Below, in pieces: positions 43,820 through 53,113 of a stretch of DNA of 64,000 bases. Every line of letters starts with the position of its first letter. Position 1 is the first letter of the stretch. The translations under genes and the position numbers were made by a program. Where the stretch lies: contig NZ_JAHYXK010000013.1 in NCBI RefSeq assembly GCF_019443125.1, forward strand, positions 53,663 through 117,662, in the 5' to 3' direction. Source of the stretch: Pontibacter aydingkolensis. Its GTDB lineage: Bacteria; Bacteroidota; Bacteroidia; Cytophagales; Hymenobacteraceae. The notes under the pieces were generated by a model that made no database searches, was not told where the DNA came from, and saw nothing but the letters and a program-made list of their open reading frames with translations.

Positions 43820-43954
43820 CTTTAGCGTTCCCTGCGGTAGCCTTTGTGCCCTTTGCGTTTCAATTAAACCGCAATGAACGCGAAGAAGTCGCTAAGTGCA
43901 TAAAGCTCAAAGCTTCTTGCTTTAAAGCAAGAAGCCATGGCTACTGCCATGGCT
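43820..43954. repeat. cluster of palindromic repeats (REP-like), family D
   Basis: In a 316-base gap between gmhA and yifB there are three inverted repeats. The first is TTAGCG / CGCTAA (43822-43827, 43890-43895) enclosing TTGCGTTT / AAACCGCAA (43853-43874). The second is the perfect 24-base palindrome centred on GCTTTAAAGC (43912-43935). The third is AGCCATGGC / GCCATGGCT (43933-43954) directly attached. The last two could form alternative hairpins. No gene in the gap. Confidence 0.6.
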
Positions 43955-43993
43955 TGAGGTAAAGTATAATAGGACTGTTGTATCAGCCGCTGT

Positions 43994-44569
43994 TTACACT
44001 AACTTCTGCTCTAGCAAAAGTATAAGTATGTGGATCACCTTAATATGAATCTCCTGAACACGATCTGCAAAGCCGAAGTGAGGTACGCGTATCTCTACAT
44101 CACAGAGCGGTGCCAGTTTGCCACCATCTTTTCCAGTTAAGCCTATTACTTTCATGCCTTTTGCCTTTGCTGCCTCTGCAGCTTTAAGCACGTTGCCTGA
44201 GTTGCCGCTGGTACTAATAGCCAGCAAAACATCACCGTTGTTGCCAAGTGCTTCTATGTAGCGTGAGAACACAAAGTCGTAGCCGTAGTCGTTGCCTACG
44301 CAGCTCATGTGACTTACATCGGAGATGGAGATAGCGGGTATAGCCTTTCTGTCTTCGCGGTAGCGGCCTGTAAGCTCTTCGGCAAAGTGCATGGCATCGC
44401 ACATAGAGCCTCCGTTGCCGCAGCTTAGTATTTTCCCGCCTTGTTGCACAGCTGCCGCCATGGCATCTGCAGCCAACTCGATGGCGGCAATATTTTTAGA
44501 TTCTGATAAAAAGGCGCTGAGCACTTCCTGTGCCTGCGTTAACTCTGCCAGTATGGTTTTAGCGGTCAT
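43994..44569 (-). CDS. gmhA: sedoheptulose-7-phosphate isomerase (phosphoheptose isomerase)
   Basis: First step of heptose synthesis for lipopolysaccharide or other glycans, converting D-sedoheptulose 7-phosphate to D-glycero-manno-heptose 7-phosphate. SIS-domain protein of 191 residues, with [20 protein letters not shown] (about 40-59), [19 protein letters not shown] and [16 protein letters not shown] (about 115-130). The catalytic Glu and metal-binding Glu/His in the [10 protein letters not shown] segment and in [17 protein letters not shown] near the C-terminus are present. Starts in an ATGA overlap with the upstream membrane protein gene. Confidence 0.95.
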   Translation of the reverse strand: MTAKTILAELTQAQEVLSAFLSESKNIAAIELAADAMAAAVQQGGKILSCGNGGSMCDAMHFAEELTGRYREDRKAIPAISISDVSHMSCVGNDYGYDFVFSRYIEALGNNGDVLLAISTSGNSGNVLKAAEAAKAKGMKVIGLTGKDGGKLAPLCDVEIRVPHFGFADRVQEIHIKVIHILILLLEQKLV

Positions 44570-44916
44570 GCTTGTTTTAAATATTCTACCTCGTGCTCCT
44601 CTTCGGGCTGGGGCTTGTAACTGTTGCTCCTGAATGCCTGACGCTTTTCGTAAAGGTCAGCTTTTAACTCATTTATCTTAAGTTGTGCCAGATGCTGTTC
44701 GTGCTTCAGGTCGGCTACGTAAAGGCGCGATACCAGTAGCTTTGCCAGCATTAGCACACCACCGACTGCAACGATGGCTTTGTACAGTAAAAGTACCTGC
44801 GCTTCGGTTTGGATATCAAATATTGTGTTTTCGTTAAGTACAGTTGCGAGTAGTAAAGCTGTAAACACAACATATCCGATTACAGATAACTCAAGAATAG
44901 CTTTAAGCACTTTCAT
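44566..44916 (-). CDS. small membrane protein with two helices
   Basis: 116 residues; two hydrophobic segments (about 7-27 [12 protein letters not shown] and 45-62 [17 protein letters not shown]), then a predicted coiled coil or long helix ([20 protein letters not shown]) and a short acidic end. Not recognised. Overlaps gmhA by the four bases ATGA, so both are made together; this suggests an envelope role but does not prove it. Confidence 0.72.
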   Translation of the reverse strand: MKVLKAILELSVIGYVVFTALLLATVLNENTIFDIQTEAQVLLLYKAIVAVGGVLMLAKLLVSRLYVADLKHEQHLAQLKINELKADLYEKRQAFRSNSYKPQPEEEHEVEYLKQA

Positions 44917-45045
44917 GTTTTATGTGGTTTTAAGTACAACAACACGTTTGCTTAAATCTACAAATTAAATATGGTTATTTTGTAATGTTTACTGTTAGTT
45001 CATTGATATGCCCATTGTTAGTTTATAAATAATACTATTTAACCG

Positions 45046-46884
45046 TTATGTGGTAAGCTGCATCTGTGTTAACTTAGCATAAAGACCGCTGTTTTGCTGC
45101 AATTCTTCGTGGGTTCCGCGCTCTATAATGCGCCCTTCCTGAAGTACCAAAATCTCGTCGGCATGCTGAATAGTACTTAACCTATGCGCAATCACAATAG
45201 AGGTACGGTTCTTCATCAGGTTGGTGAGCGCTTCCTGTACCAGTTTCTCCGATTCGGTGTCCAGCGCTGAGGTGGCTTCGTCGAGTATAAGTATAGGAGG
45301 GTTTTTAAGTATGGCGCGTGCTATACTTAAGCGTTGCCGCTGTCCCCCGGAAAGCTTGCCGCCTCTGTCGCCGATCACCGTGTGATAGCCATCTTCGGTG
45401 TTCATGATAAATTCGTGGGCATTGGCGATCCTGGCAGCCGCCATTACCTCCTCCAGTGTAGCATCGGTTTTGTTAAAAGCGATGTTGTTAAAAATGGTGT
45501 CGTTGAAAAGTATAGACTCTTGCGTTACCACTCCCATTTTGTCTCGTACCGACTCCATTGTATAATTTCGGATGTCATGGCCATCTATGAGTATAGCACC
45601 GGCAGTTGGGTCGTAGAAGCGCGGTATCAGGTCAGCTAAGGTAGATTTACCTCCACCAGATGGTCCAACCAGTGCCACTGTTTTACCCTTCTCGATGGTG
45701 AAGTTAATGCCTTTTAGGATTGGTTTGTCGCCGTAGCCAAAGCTTACATCCACAAACTCCAACTCATGCCTGAACTCCGGCAACACCTTTGCGTCCGGCT
45801 TATTATTTATAAGAGGCTCTGTGTCGATTACCTGCAGCACTCTGTCGCCGGAAACCAGGCCGCGCTGTATGTTACTGAATGACGCCGACATGGCTTTAGC
45901 TGGCACCAACACCTGCGAGAAAAGTATAATGTAAGTAATAAACTCGGCAGGTGATAATTCTGACTGCTGATTTAGTACCAGGTTACCGCCATAGTATAAA
46001 AGGCCTGCTACTACGGTTACACCTAAAAACTCAGATAGCGGCGAAGCAAGGTCGCGCTTGTGCGCAATAGAGCGCTGAATTCGGGCGTAGCGGTTGTTCT
46101 GATCGTGAAACTTGTTAAGTATAAATGGCTCAGCGTTGAATGCTTTTATCACACGCATGCCACTCAGGGTCTCATCTATAATGGTAAGTATAAAGCTAAG
46201 GGAATCCTGGCCCTGCTGCGCCTTGCGTTTTAAGCGTTTAGAAATACCTGCAATAATGCCTCCCGACAACGGCAAAAGTATAAGCGTGAACAGCGTTAGC
46301 TTAAACGACATCGTAAAGAGCACGGCAAAAAAAGCGATGATGGCAATAGGTTCCCTGATAACCGTTGTTAGTGTACTTACTACCGAACTCTCCACTTCTT
46401 GTATGTCTACTGTCAGGCGGGTCATCAGGTCACCTTTACGCTCGTTGGAGAAGTAGCCTAAGTGTAGTTGTGTTACGCGCTCATAAATAGCATGGCGCAT
46501 TTTCTTTACCACATGTGCCCGCAACTCGCCTACAATTCTGAAAGCAAGGTATCGGAATAGGTTTGCCAGGAAAATGGACACGATAACAATGATACACACA
46601 AAAAGCAATGCCCCCTCGCGGCCATGCTCTAGTATAACCTGCCCGAAATAGTAATTAAAGAAATCGGTAAAGAAGCTTAGGTTAAAGCTAAATTCAGGAC
46701 GCTGCGTTACCATGTTAGCAGCTTCGTCGGAGCCTACCTGCGCAAAAAGTACGTTAAGCAATGGGATGATCAGCGTGAAATTAAAAATGCCGAAGATGAT
46801 GCCAAGCACCGTGTATATGGTGTAAAGCGGTACAAACCTGCTGTAGGGTTTGGCAAACTGAAGTATGCGAAGGTATGTCTTCAT
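45046..46884 (-). CDS. ABC transporter, ATP-binding and membrane domains fused (MsbA-like)
   Basis: Half-transporter homodimer exporting lipid A, a lipid or a drug. Six membrane helices lie in the first 320 residues, with the export-type region GELRAHVVKKMRHAIYERVT between them. The nucleotide domain has Walker A GPSGGGKSTLADLIPRFYDP (about 395), signature LSGGQRQRLSIARAIL (about 495) and Walker B ILILDEATSALDTES. Full length at 612 residues. Candidate -7 box TATCTTTG (complement of 47033-47040) upstream, no good -33. Close to gmhA and the Wzi-like gene, which fits an envelope-lipid role, but the substrate is not determined. Confidence 0.92.
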   Translation of the reverse strand: MKTYLRILQFAKPYSRFVPLYTIYTVLGIIFGIFNFTLIIPLLNVLFAQVGSDEAANMVTQRPEFSFNLSFFTDFFNYYFGQVILEHGREGALLFVCIIVIVSIFLANLFRYLAFRIVGELRAHVVKKMRHAIYERVTQLHLGYFSNERKGDLMTRLTVDIQEVESSVVSTLTTVIREPIAIIAFFAVLFTMSFKLTLFTLILLPLSGGIIAGISKRLKRKAQQGQDSLSFILTIIDETLSGMRVIKAFNAEPFILNKFHDQNNRYARIQRSIAHKRDLASPLSEFLGVTVVAGLLYYGGNLVLNQQSELSPAEFITYIILFSQVLVPAKAMSASFSNIQRGLVSGDRVLQVIDTEPLINNKPDAKVLPEFRHELEFVDVSFGYGDKPILKGINFTIEKGKTVALVGPSGGGKSTLADLIPRFYDPTAGAILIDGHDIRNYTMESVRDKMGVVTQESILFNDTIFNNIAFNKTDATLEEVMAAARIANAHEFIMNTEDGYHTVIGDRGGKLSGGQRQRLSIARAILKNPPILILDEATSALDTESEKLVQEALTNLMKNRTSIVIAHRLSTIQHADEILVLQEGRIIERGTHEELQQNSGLYAKLTQMQLTT

Positions 46885-47069
46885 TGGTCTGTGTTTTGTT
46901 GCGGTCTGGTCTCTTGCACAATGCCATCAGTGCCAGCCTGCAACTTATTCCACAGCAGAAGGTCCTGCTGCAGTAAATATTCTGATTTTGTTATACTTAA
47001 GTAAAATAGAAGAAGCGTCTCCGTTTCCGGCGCAAAGATACTTAATAAAAGGTAGAAAGGTAGAAAAGT

Positions 47070-47101
47070 AAAGAGGTAGAAAGTTTCCTTCCTACCTCTT
47101 T
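47070..47101 (-). terminator. terminator after the Wzi-like gene
   Basis: AAAGAGGTAG pairs with CTACCTCTTT around a 12-base loop; 27 bases after the stop at 47128 on the minus strand. It overlaps the short tandem GGTAGAAA repeats. Confidence 0.6.
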
Positions 47102-47127
47102 GTTAATGTATTTATACTTGCTGTGCT

Positions 47128-48801
47128 TTAAAACTCATGCAATCGCTGCGGAATGTTCCATCTTAAGGCAAAAGAGGCGAAGGTGGTGTTCTTGTCCAAT
47201 ATATTCTCCTCTGCATCTGTTCTGCGAAGTATGCCTTTGAGATCCACGAAAACATTGTGGCGAAGCTGGAAAGTAGCTGTCAGGTCAAGGTGGAGTTGGT
47301 TGGTGGTAATGCCCTGCGCAATTTCGTTGCCGTAATTGGAAACGCGGGTAGTATAAGGTAAAAGCACGTTGCCTCCATAGTTAAGCGTGTCGCCGCCGGC
47401 AATAATATCCTGGCCAAAGCGTGTGGCAATGGCTTTGCCTGTCAGCATCAGGCGCGGTATAGGCTGGTAATGGATAATGCCTATAAACTCTGCCAGGTTT
47501 GCTCCCATGGGGTGCGCCAGCGGCTGGCGGTAGTGCTGATAGTTTGTTACTGAACTGCGGTGTTGGTAAGTATAAGGCCTTATAATGTTCACTTCGCCCT
47601 GCAGGTCCAGGTTGCTCAGGCCAAAAGCATCTATATACTTGGCACCTAGCTGACCCGCCTGTTTGTTGGCCCACCAACCATTGCCGCTTTTTACCTCATC
47701 CAGTTTAAACTCATCTAACTGCAGTTGTCCGTAAAGTTGCACGCGGTTATAAATGTTCCAGCGGAAATCGGCTCCCAGCATGGCATTGTCCTCGCTGCCC
47801 AGCGCCTGCTCAATGGCTCTGTAAAAGATAACCGGATTTAGGTACTGTAGCTCAAAACGGCCTTTATCGCGGGCAAAAACGATCTGCTCAAAAACACCGA
47901 TGTTCAGGTTATCCGTCACGTTAAGGCCTAAACGGTGCAAGGCCATATACTTTTTGGGTAACAGCCTGTCGCCGCCGCCTCTCCTGAACTCAGAGGTAAG
48001 TTCCTGGAACAGGTTCATGTAATGGAGTTTCCAAACGCGTGTGTTCAGCTTCAGGAAAAAGGCCGGAGGTGCATAGTCAGAGTATACCAGAGAGCGGTAA
48101 CCATCGCCAATAAAGTGGCGGTCGTGGCCAAGCTGTATCTCTACATGTTTGCTCAGGGCGTAGTTCAGGTAACCTCGCGCGGTAATGAAGTCGTAGCCAC
48201 CTTCTTTGAATCCTTTCCAGAAACCTTCGTGCGGCACCACACCATCGCGCCGTATGCGGTCATTCACATAACCCGGGAAGCGGGCTTGGTTCTCACCTAT
48301 AAAAGTATAAAAACCGAACCTTTCATCTATAGAGCCTTCTATTTGCAGGCCGCGCGTATTTACATAGCGTATGCCGTCTGTCTGGTTATCGTGGCCGATC
48401 TCCAGGTGCAGTACCGGGTTTACGCGCAGGGTAAAGTCGTTGCTTTCGTAGTGGTAAAGGTCTGTCTTGTTCTGATAAAAGTATTTCAGGATTGGCCTGT
48501 CGCTTTCATTGTTTTCCTGGTCTGTATAGTTCCAGTTATCGCGTAGCAGATAAGTGGCGTTAAATTCGTCAACAGTTGTGCGGGCATTTCGTGCACTTAT
48601 CTCGGCCAGCTCAGCCACATCCTGCCTGCCAAAAGGACGAACAGCTGTTTGAAGCGATGGCAGCTGGTCGCCGTACTTTATCTGGTTGCGGTCTATCCAA
48701 TGGTAAACGTCGCGGTTATAAGGAACATATACGTCCTGTGCCTGTGCGGCAAATCCTGAGAGTAGTGCAATGGTTAAAGCACAAAGTATACTTCTCGTCA
48801 T
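47128..48801 (-). CDS. capsule assembly Wzi / RemB-like outer membrane protein
   Basis: 557 residues from ATG 48801 with signal peptide MTRSILCALTIALLSGFAAQ, then DVYVPYNRDVYHWIDRNQIKYG, the typical start of Wzi/RemB-type proteins. The rest is a beta-barrel pattern of alternating strands (ARGYLNYALSKHVEIQLGHD, GDGYRSLVYSDYAPPAFFLK, LIPRLMLTGKAIATR-like). Wzi binds capsule at the surface; RemB affects gliding in Flavobacterium. Which applies here is open. The barrel ends FASFALRWNIPQRLHEF with Phe at the terminus, as expected. Confidence 0.85.
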   Translation of the reverse strand: MTRSILCALTIALLSGFAAQAQDVYVPYNRDVYHWIDRNQIKYGDQLPSLQTAVRPFGRQDVAELAEISARNARTTVDEFNATYLLRDNWNYTDQENNESDRPILKYFYQNKTDLYHYESNDFTLRVNPVLHLEIGHDNQTDGIRYVNTRGLQIEGSIDERFGFYTFIGENQARFPGYVNDRIRRDGVVPHEGFWKGFKEGGYDFITARGYLNYALSKHVEIQLGHDRHFIGDGYRSLVYSDYAPPAFFLKLNTRVWKLHYMNLFQELTSEFRRGGGDRLLPKKYMALHRLGLNVTDNLNIGVFEQIVFARDKGRFELQYLNPVIFYRAIEQALGSEDNAMLGADFRWNIYNRVQLYGQLQLDEFKLDEVKSGNGWWANKQAGQLGAKYIDAFGLSNLDLQGEVNIIRPYTYQHRSSVTNYQHYRQPLAHPMGANLAEFIGIIHYQPIPRLMLTGKAIATRFGQDIIAGGDTLNYGGNVLLPYTTRVSNYGNEIAQGITTNQLHLDLTATFQLRHNVFVDLKGILRRTDAEENILDKNTTFASFALRWNIPQRLHEF

Positions 48802-48918
48802 AGGAAGGTTTGGAAAAAAGAAGCTTTTAAAATGCGAATGTACTCTTTTATGAAAATATTGTTCTGTAAACACACGCCGAATTTATACTTTAGCAGGCAG
48901 ATAAACTATTAAAGCCTG

Positions 48919-49863
48919 ATGTTGCGCTACCTGCCACACCACGAGATAAACGAAAAAAACTGGGATGATTGTGTAAAGGCGTCTGCCGAACGTATGATCT
49001 ATGCCTTTTCGTGGTTCCTAGATACTGTTTGTAAGCGTTGGGATGCCGTAGTAGAGGAAGATGAAACAGGAAAGTATATTTCGGTTTTCCCGTTGCCCCT
49101 TGGCCGGCGCTATGGGCAGGTTGGTGTTTTGCAGCCATACTTTACACAACAGTTGGGTTTGTTTACCACAGCGCAAAGCAAGTATAAAAATATAAACGAT
49201 TACTTGCAGCTTATACCTGCCAAGTATAAAAGTATATACTTGCAGCTTAATACTGATAACACAGAAAGTATAAAGTATAACACATCGGAGTTAGCATTTG
49301 GAGAACGCATAAACTATCACCTGTCGTTGCTGCCGCCTTACGAAGAACTGCTGAAAAACTACAAAAACCGGCACAAGTTAAATAAAGCGCAGCGCAGCGG
49401 AATAGAAGTAAAGCCGCTTGATAACATAGAGACAATGATACAATTGTTCCGATCTACTAAAGGCAAAGAGCTTACCGAGATAAAAGAAAAGCACTACCGG
49501 CTGTTGGTTAAAATGCATGAGGTGCTAAAAAAGCATAATGCGGCAGAGCTGTGGCAAGTAGTAAACGATGCCGGTGAAGCTATTGCAGCTGCCTTTTTTG
49601 CACGTCAGCCTGGCAAGATCATTTTCTTGCTTTCCGGGGCCAGCGAAGAGGGCAGGCGTACCGCAGCCATGACCTTACTAATAGATAGTGTGATCAGAAG
49701 GTATGCAGGCAGGAACTATATTTTTGACTTTGAAGGGAGTATGGCGCCATCAGTGGCTAAATTTTACGCAAACTTTGGTGCCGAACCCGTAACCTATTTA
49801 TCTTTAACACGACAACACACGCCTTGGTATCTAAAATGGAAAGAAGCAATCTCTACATCTTAA
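48919..49863 (+). CDS. FemAB/GNAT-like acyltransferase
   Basis: A 314-residue protein with two GNAT-like halves, as in FemAB-type or lipid-II/peptide acyltransferases. It starts MLRYLPHHEINEKNWDDCVK and has WDAVVEEDETGKYISVFPLP and QPYFTQQLGLF in the first half. The second half has YKNRHKLNKAQRSGIEVK, AAFFARQPGKIIFLLSGASE and YIFDFEGSMAPSVAKFYANF. The acyl donor and target are unknown. It contains the densest AAGTATA cluster of the window (49180-49279). Overlaps upp by 28 bases, so they form one unit. Confidence 0.8.
   Translation: MLRYLPHHEINEKNWDDCVKASAERMIYAFSWFLDTVCKRWDAVVEEDETGKYISVFPLPLGRRYGQVGVLQPYFTQQLGLFTTAQSKYKNINDYLQLIPAKYKSIYLQLNTDNTESIKYNTSELAFGERINYHLSLLPPYEELLKNYKNRHKLNKAQRSGIEVKPLDNIETMIQLFRSTKGKELTEIKEKHYRLLVKMHEVLKKHNAAELWQVVNDAGEAIAAAFFARQPGKIIFLLSGASEEGRRTAAMTLLIDSVIRRYAGRNYIFDFEGSMAPSVAKFYANFGAEPVTYLSLTRQHTPWYLKWKEAISTS
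49180..49279. repeat. cluster of the over-represented word AAGTATA / TATACTT
   Basis: Six copies in 100 bases: 49180-49186, 49222-49228, 49230-49236, TATACTT 49235-49241, 49266-49272 and 49273-49279. They read in the gene as Lys-Tyr, Ser-Ile and other pairs, so at least two frames of the word are used. Confidence 0.85.
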
Positions 49864-50492
49864 CAGAAAAGCCCTCGCTGGCCAACCACTATGTGGCAGA
49901 GCTGCGCAACATACACGTGCAAGGCGACAGCCTGCGATTCCGAAGAAACCTGGAGCGGATCGGGGAGTTGCTGGCTTACGAAATATCTAAGACTTTGCCC
50001 TATAAGGCTGTAAACATAACAACACCACTCGCCGAAACCGAAACCCTGTTGCTGGCAGATCAACCGGTATTAGCAACAATACTTAGGGCTGGCCTGCCGA
50101 TGTACCAGGGTATGCTGAATTATTTTGATAAAGCTTATAGCACATTTGTTGGCGCTTACCGGGTGGAGGAGGAGAACACAGAGCTGCAGATAAACATGGA
50201 GTACCTGGCCTCTACCGATCTGCATGATAAGATACTTATTCTGGCTGACCCTATGCTGGCAACCGGTAGGTCTTTAGTAAAGTCTTATAAAGGCATGTTA
50301 AAGCACGGTAAGCCGGTACAAGTGCACATTGCTGCTGCCATAGCCGCTCCGGAGGGGCTCGCATATATACAACAGGAAATACCGGAAGCCAACATATGGC
50401 TGGGCGCGTTAGATCAGAAGCTGAACGAGAAATCATACATTGTGCCCGGCTTAGGCGATGCCGGCGACCTGGCATTTGGCCCGAAAATCTAG
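49836..50492 (+). CDS. upp: uracil phosphoribosyltransferase
   Basis: Converts uracil and PRPP to UMP for pyrimidine salvage. Start at ATG 49836 (MERSNLYILTEKPSLANHYV) after the TTG at 49824 was rejected as non-conserved. The PRPP-binding signature ILADPMLATGRSLVKS lies near residues 135-150, with GGS replaced by GRS, as in some Bacteroidota. LATILRAGLPMYQGML is near residue 80, and the end GLGDAGDLAFGPK is family-typical. 218 residues. Shares 28 bases with the upstream acyltransferase gene. Confidence 0.95.
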   Translation: MERSNLYILTEKPSLANHYVAELRNIHVQGDSLRFRRNLERIGELLAYEISKTLPYKAVNITTPLAETETLLLADQPVLATILRAGLPMYQGMLNYFDKAYSTFVGAYRVEEENTELQINMEYLASTDLHDKILILADPMLATGRSLVKSYKGMLKHGKPVQVHIAAAIAAPEGLAYIQQEIPEANIWLGALDQKLNEKSYIVPGLGDAGDLAFGPKI

Positions 50493-50656
50493 CACAGATT
50501 TGCCAAAGTAAAATTGTAGTGTGCTACAGCAGTTGTAGGAGCACAAAATTCCGGCCGGCCCGAAACATATCGCTGCTATACTTATCTTTTAATTGAGCCA
50601 AATTACGTATAGCGTAGATTATAAGATGATTGTGAAGAATGAACTAATGCAGCGCT

Positions 50657-51106
50657 GTGGGTGAAGTCTTAAAATATCTGTCGGTGTACCTGGTAAGTAT
50701 GGTAAAGTTTATTGGCGGCCCTTTGGCGGGTATGGCAGCAGGCTTAACTTACCTGGAATCTGTGTTGCTTACAATTGCCGGCATGATGACAACAGTTATT
50801 ATCTTCTCTATCATTGGCAGGGCATTTGCCAGATGGTGGTCTGCACGCCTAAGGGCAAAGAACAGGCCTATCTTCAATAAAAAGAACCGCCGCATTATAA
50901 AAGTATGGAATAGCTTCGGCGTAGTAGGAGTAGCTTTCTTAACACCTGTAATTTTTACGCCGATCCTAGGTACAATTGTAGCTGCGCTGTTCGGTGCATC
51001 GCGCAGGCAGATATTCATCCATATGTTGTGGAGTGCTATTTTATGGAGCGCCTTGTTAAATTTGATGGTGTTTGAGTTCGGTGATATTGCCTCGGAGTAT
51101 TTCTAA
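50657..51106 (+). CDS. small integral membrane protein
   Basis: 149 residues starting at GTG 50657 (MGEVLKYLSVYLVSM). Three to four hydrophobic segments are seen (about 10-30, 34-55, 88-110, 115-138) with a basic loop (RWWSARLRAKNRPIFNKKNR). The stretch VVGVAFLTPVIFTPILGTIVAALFGASR resembles small multi-drug exporter or DedA-like C-terminal sequence. No family assigned. The gap to upp is 164 bases, so probably a separate unit. Confidence 0.65.
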   Translation: MGEVLKYLSVYLVSMVKFIGGPLAGMAAGLTYLESVLLTIAGMMTTVIIFSIIGRAFARWWSARLRAKNRPIFNKKNRRIIKVWNSFGVVGVAFLTPVIFTPILGTIVAALFGASRRQIFIHMLWSAILWSALLNLMVFEFGDIASEYF

Positions 51107-51190
51107 AGTATAAACCCTGATTTTTTTCTGGCCCGAGCACCCTTCCAGGTGCAAGTGCTAAACACAACACAACATGTGCGTGGTTTGTGA

Positions 51191-51494
51191 ATGTAGAGAC
51201 GCAATATTTTGCGTCTTGTCTGCTACAGGGCGATAGGTTTCATTATTGATTGATCATTGTTCGTTGATCGGGATTGTAGTCTTGTTTGCTACCAGGCAGC
51301 GCATCTTAAAGTACGCAATAGAGGTCATCTAAAAGTATAACCTACGGCTTTCGGAAATCTGACCTGCCCCGGAGTATTTCGGGGAGACTTCCCATCATGA
51401 TAAGTTACAAGTGACACTTCGTTTAACACTTGCGCCAGTAAAGTGAACCTACCGCCCTGTAGTAAACAAGACGCAACGTACTGCGTCTCTGCAT
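51191..51494. repeat. paired inverted repeat (REP doublet-like), family E
   Basis: A 41-base arm at 51191-51231 recurs inverted at 51454-51494 with about 35 matches. The core GTAGAGACGCAATATTTTGC is palindromic (GAGACGCAA / TTGCGTCTT). They enclose 222 bases with no gene. The same core occurs at 57822-57967. This fills most of the gap 51107-51540 between the membrane protein and the helicase. Confidence 0.8.
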
Positions 51495-51540
51495 TTCCCA
51501 AAAACCAACAACAATCAACCAATAACGAATAACCAACAGT

Positions 51541-52899
51541 TTACTTCCTCCTGCTTCCTTTTTTCTTCGTTTTCTGCCAGAATGAGTTTTTAGGGTCGCC
51601 GCTTTTCTTGCCTTTCTCGAAGTTAGATTTGTGCCTGCCCTTTTTCTCATGGAAAGCGCCCTTGAAGTCCGGGTTCTCGCTGCGTTTCTGATGATCTATA
51701 TCCCGGGCAATGGCCTGCTGCTCGTCAAAAGGCGTTTCGTAGATTTTTATTTCTGCTGGCATTGGCTCTTCCGGTATCTGCATCCGTATCAACTTTTCTA
51801 TCTTACGAATGTGAAATATCTCGGCAGGATTGGCAAATGTAATGGCAGCGCCGGAATTTTCTGCACGGCCTGTACGGCCAATGCGGTGCACATAGTCTTC
51901 GTACACAAACGGCACGTCAAAGTTTATCACATGGCTCACCATGGTTACATCAATGCCGCGCGAAGCTACGTCCGTAGCCACTAAAAAGCGTACATCGCCA
52001 CCCTTAAAGGCCTCCATAGAGTTAATGCGTGTGTTTTGCCCTTTATTGCCGTGTATGGCACGTACTTCGCCATACTCCCGGCGCTCGAGGAACTTAGCCA
52101 CATCCTCCGCATTTTTCTTACTCCTTGTAAAGATAATGACACGGTTAAATGTTTCTTTATCACGGATCAGGTGCTCTAGCATCGCAATCTTGGTGCGCAG
52201 GTTGGGTACTTGGTATAATACCTGGCTTACAGTTTCTACAGGAGTAGCCTGTGGTGTTACTTCAATGCGGGTTGGGAACTCTAGAAACTCTTCAGACAGC
52301 TCTACCACTTTGGGGTGCATAGTAGCCGAGAATAGCAGGTTCTGACGTTTGCGAGGCAAAATTTCCAGCAACTGACGGATCTGCGGCATAAAACCCATAT
52401 CCATCATTTTGTCGGCCTCATCCAGCACCAGCGTTTTTACTTCTTTAAGTATCAGTTCGCCTTTCAGGTATAGCTCCATCAGGCGTTTTGGTGTGGCAAC
52501 CAGTATATCAATGCCTTTATTCAGGGCTTCGATCTGCGTTTTAGGGCCCAGTCCGCCATAAATTACGGTGTGGCGAAGGTCGGTATACTTGCCCAGCAGT
52601 GTAATGTTCTCCTCTATCTGCATAGCCAGCTCGCGCGTAGGAGCCAGTATAATCGCGCGCGGGTTGTTGCCTTGCGCATACTTTACCTTCATCAGTATAG
52701 GCAGCAGAAAGGCAGCGGTTTTGCCGGTACCTGTCTGGGCAATGCCCATCACGTCGTGGCCACCCATAATAATCGGGATCGCCTTTAACTGTATAGGAGT
52801 CGGTTTTTCGTAGCCAGCTTCTTCAATGGCATTCAGCAACTGCCTGTTCAGTTTAAAATCTTCGAACGTGGTTACTTCTTTCTCCGCTTCTTCTGCCAT
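51541..52899 (-). CDS. DEAD-box RNA helicase (RhlE/DbpA-like)
   Basis: ATP-dependent RNA helicase in ribosome assembly or RNA decay. Q-motif EDFKLNRQLLNAIEEAGYEK (about 12-31), motif I AQTGTGKTAAFLLPIL, motif II VLDEADKMMDMGF, motif III FSATMHP, and VHRIGRTGRAENSG (motif VI). The Lys-rich C-terminal tail (HEKKGRHKSNFEKGKKSGDP) is RhlE-like. 452 residues. A TACCTTTG -7-like box lies on the minus strand (complement of 52932-52939) upstream of the start, without a clear -33. Exact RhlE/DbpA subtype not settled. Confidence 0.92.
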   Translation of the reverse strand: MAEEAEKEVTTFEDFKLNRQLLNAIEEAGYEKPTPIQLKAIPIIMGGHDVMGIAQTGTGKTAAFLLPILMKVKYAQGNNPRAIILAPTRELAMQIEENITLLGKYTDLRHTVIYGGLGPKTQIEALNKGIDILVATPKRLMELYLKGELILKEVKTLVLDEADKMMDMGFMPQIRQLLEILPRKRQNLLFSATMHPKVVELSEEFLEFPTRIEVTPQATPVETVSQVLYQVPNLRTKIAMLEHLIRDKETFNRVIIFTRSKKNAEDVAKFLERREYGEVRAIHGNKGQNTRINSMEAFKGGDVRFLVATDVASRGIDVTMVSHVINFDVPFVYEDYVHRIGRTGRAENSGAAITFANPAEIFHIRKIEKLIRMQIPEEPMPAEIKIYETPFDEQQAIARDIDHQKRSENPDFKGAFHEKKGRHKSNFEKGKKSGDPKNSFWQKTKKKGSRRK

Positions 52900-53113
52900 A
52901 ACTATGGTAATTTATACTTTGTGTTGATATACAAAGGTACGGGAAATTTACGGTAGGGAGGTAAAGTGGGTAAAACTGGTATTGTGATTATGTATATATT
53001 GTACCAAAATATGTTAATTCATTAGGAGGCTCTACGTATCAATGTTTTTCTGGTGAATAGCAAAATATAAAAAGCTTTTAGAACTAAATAGCTCCTTCCC
53101 GTATCTTAGCAAC

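Noticed and set aside
47049..47081. Tandem GGTAGAAA repeats near 47050
   Set aside because: Only three imperfect copies; too few to call a tandem array, and they overlap a terminator.
49824..49835. TTG at 49824 as the upp start
   Set aside because: ATG at 49836 gives the conserved N-terminus; the extra residues are not typical.
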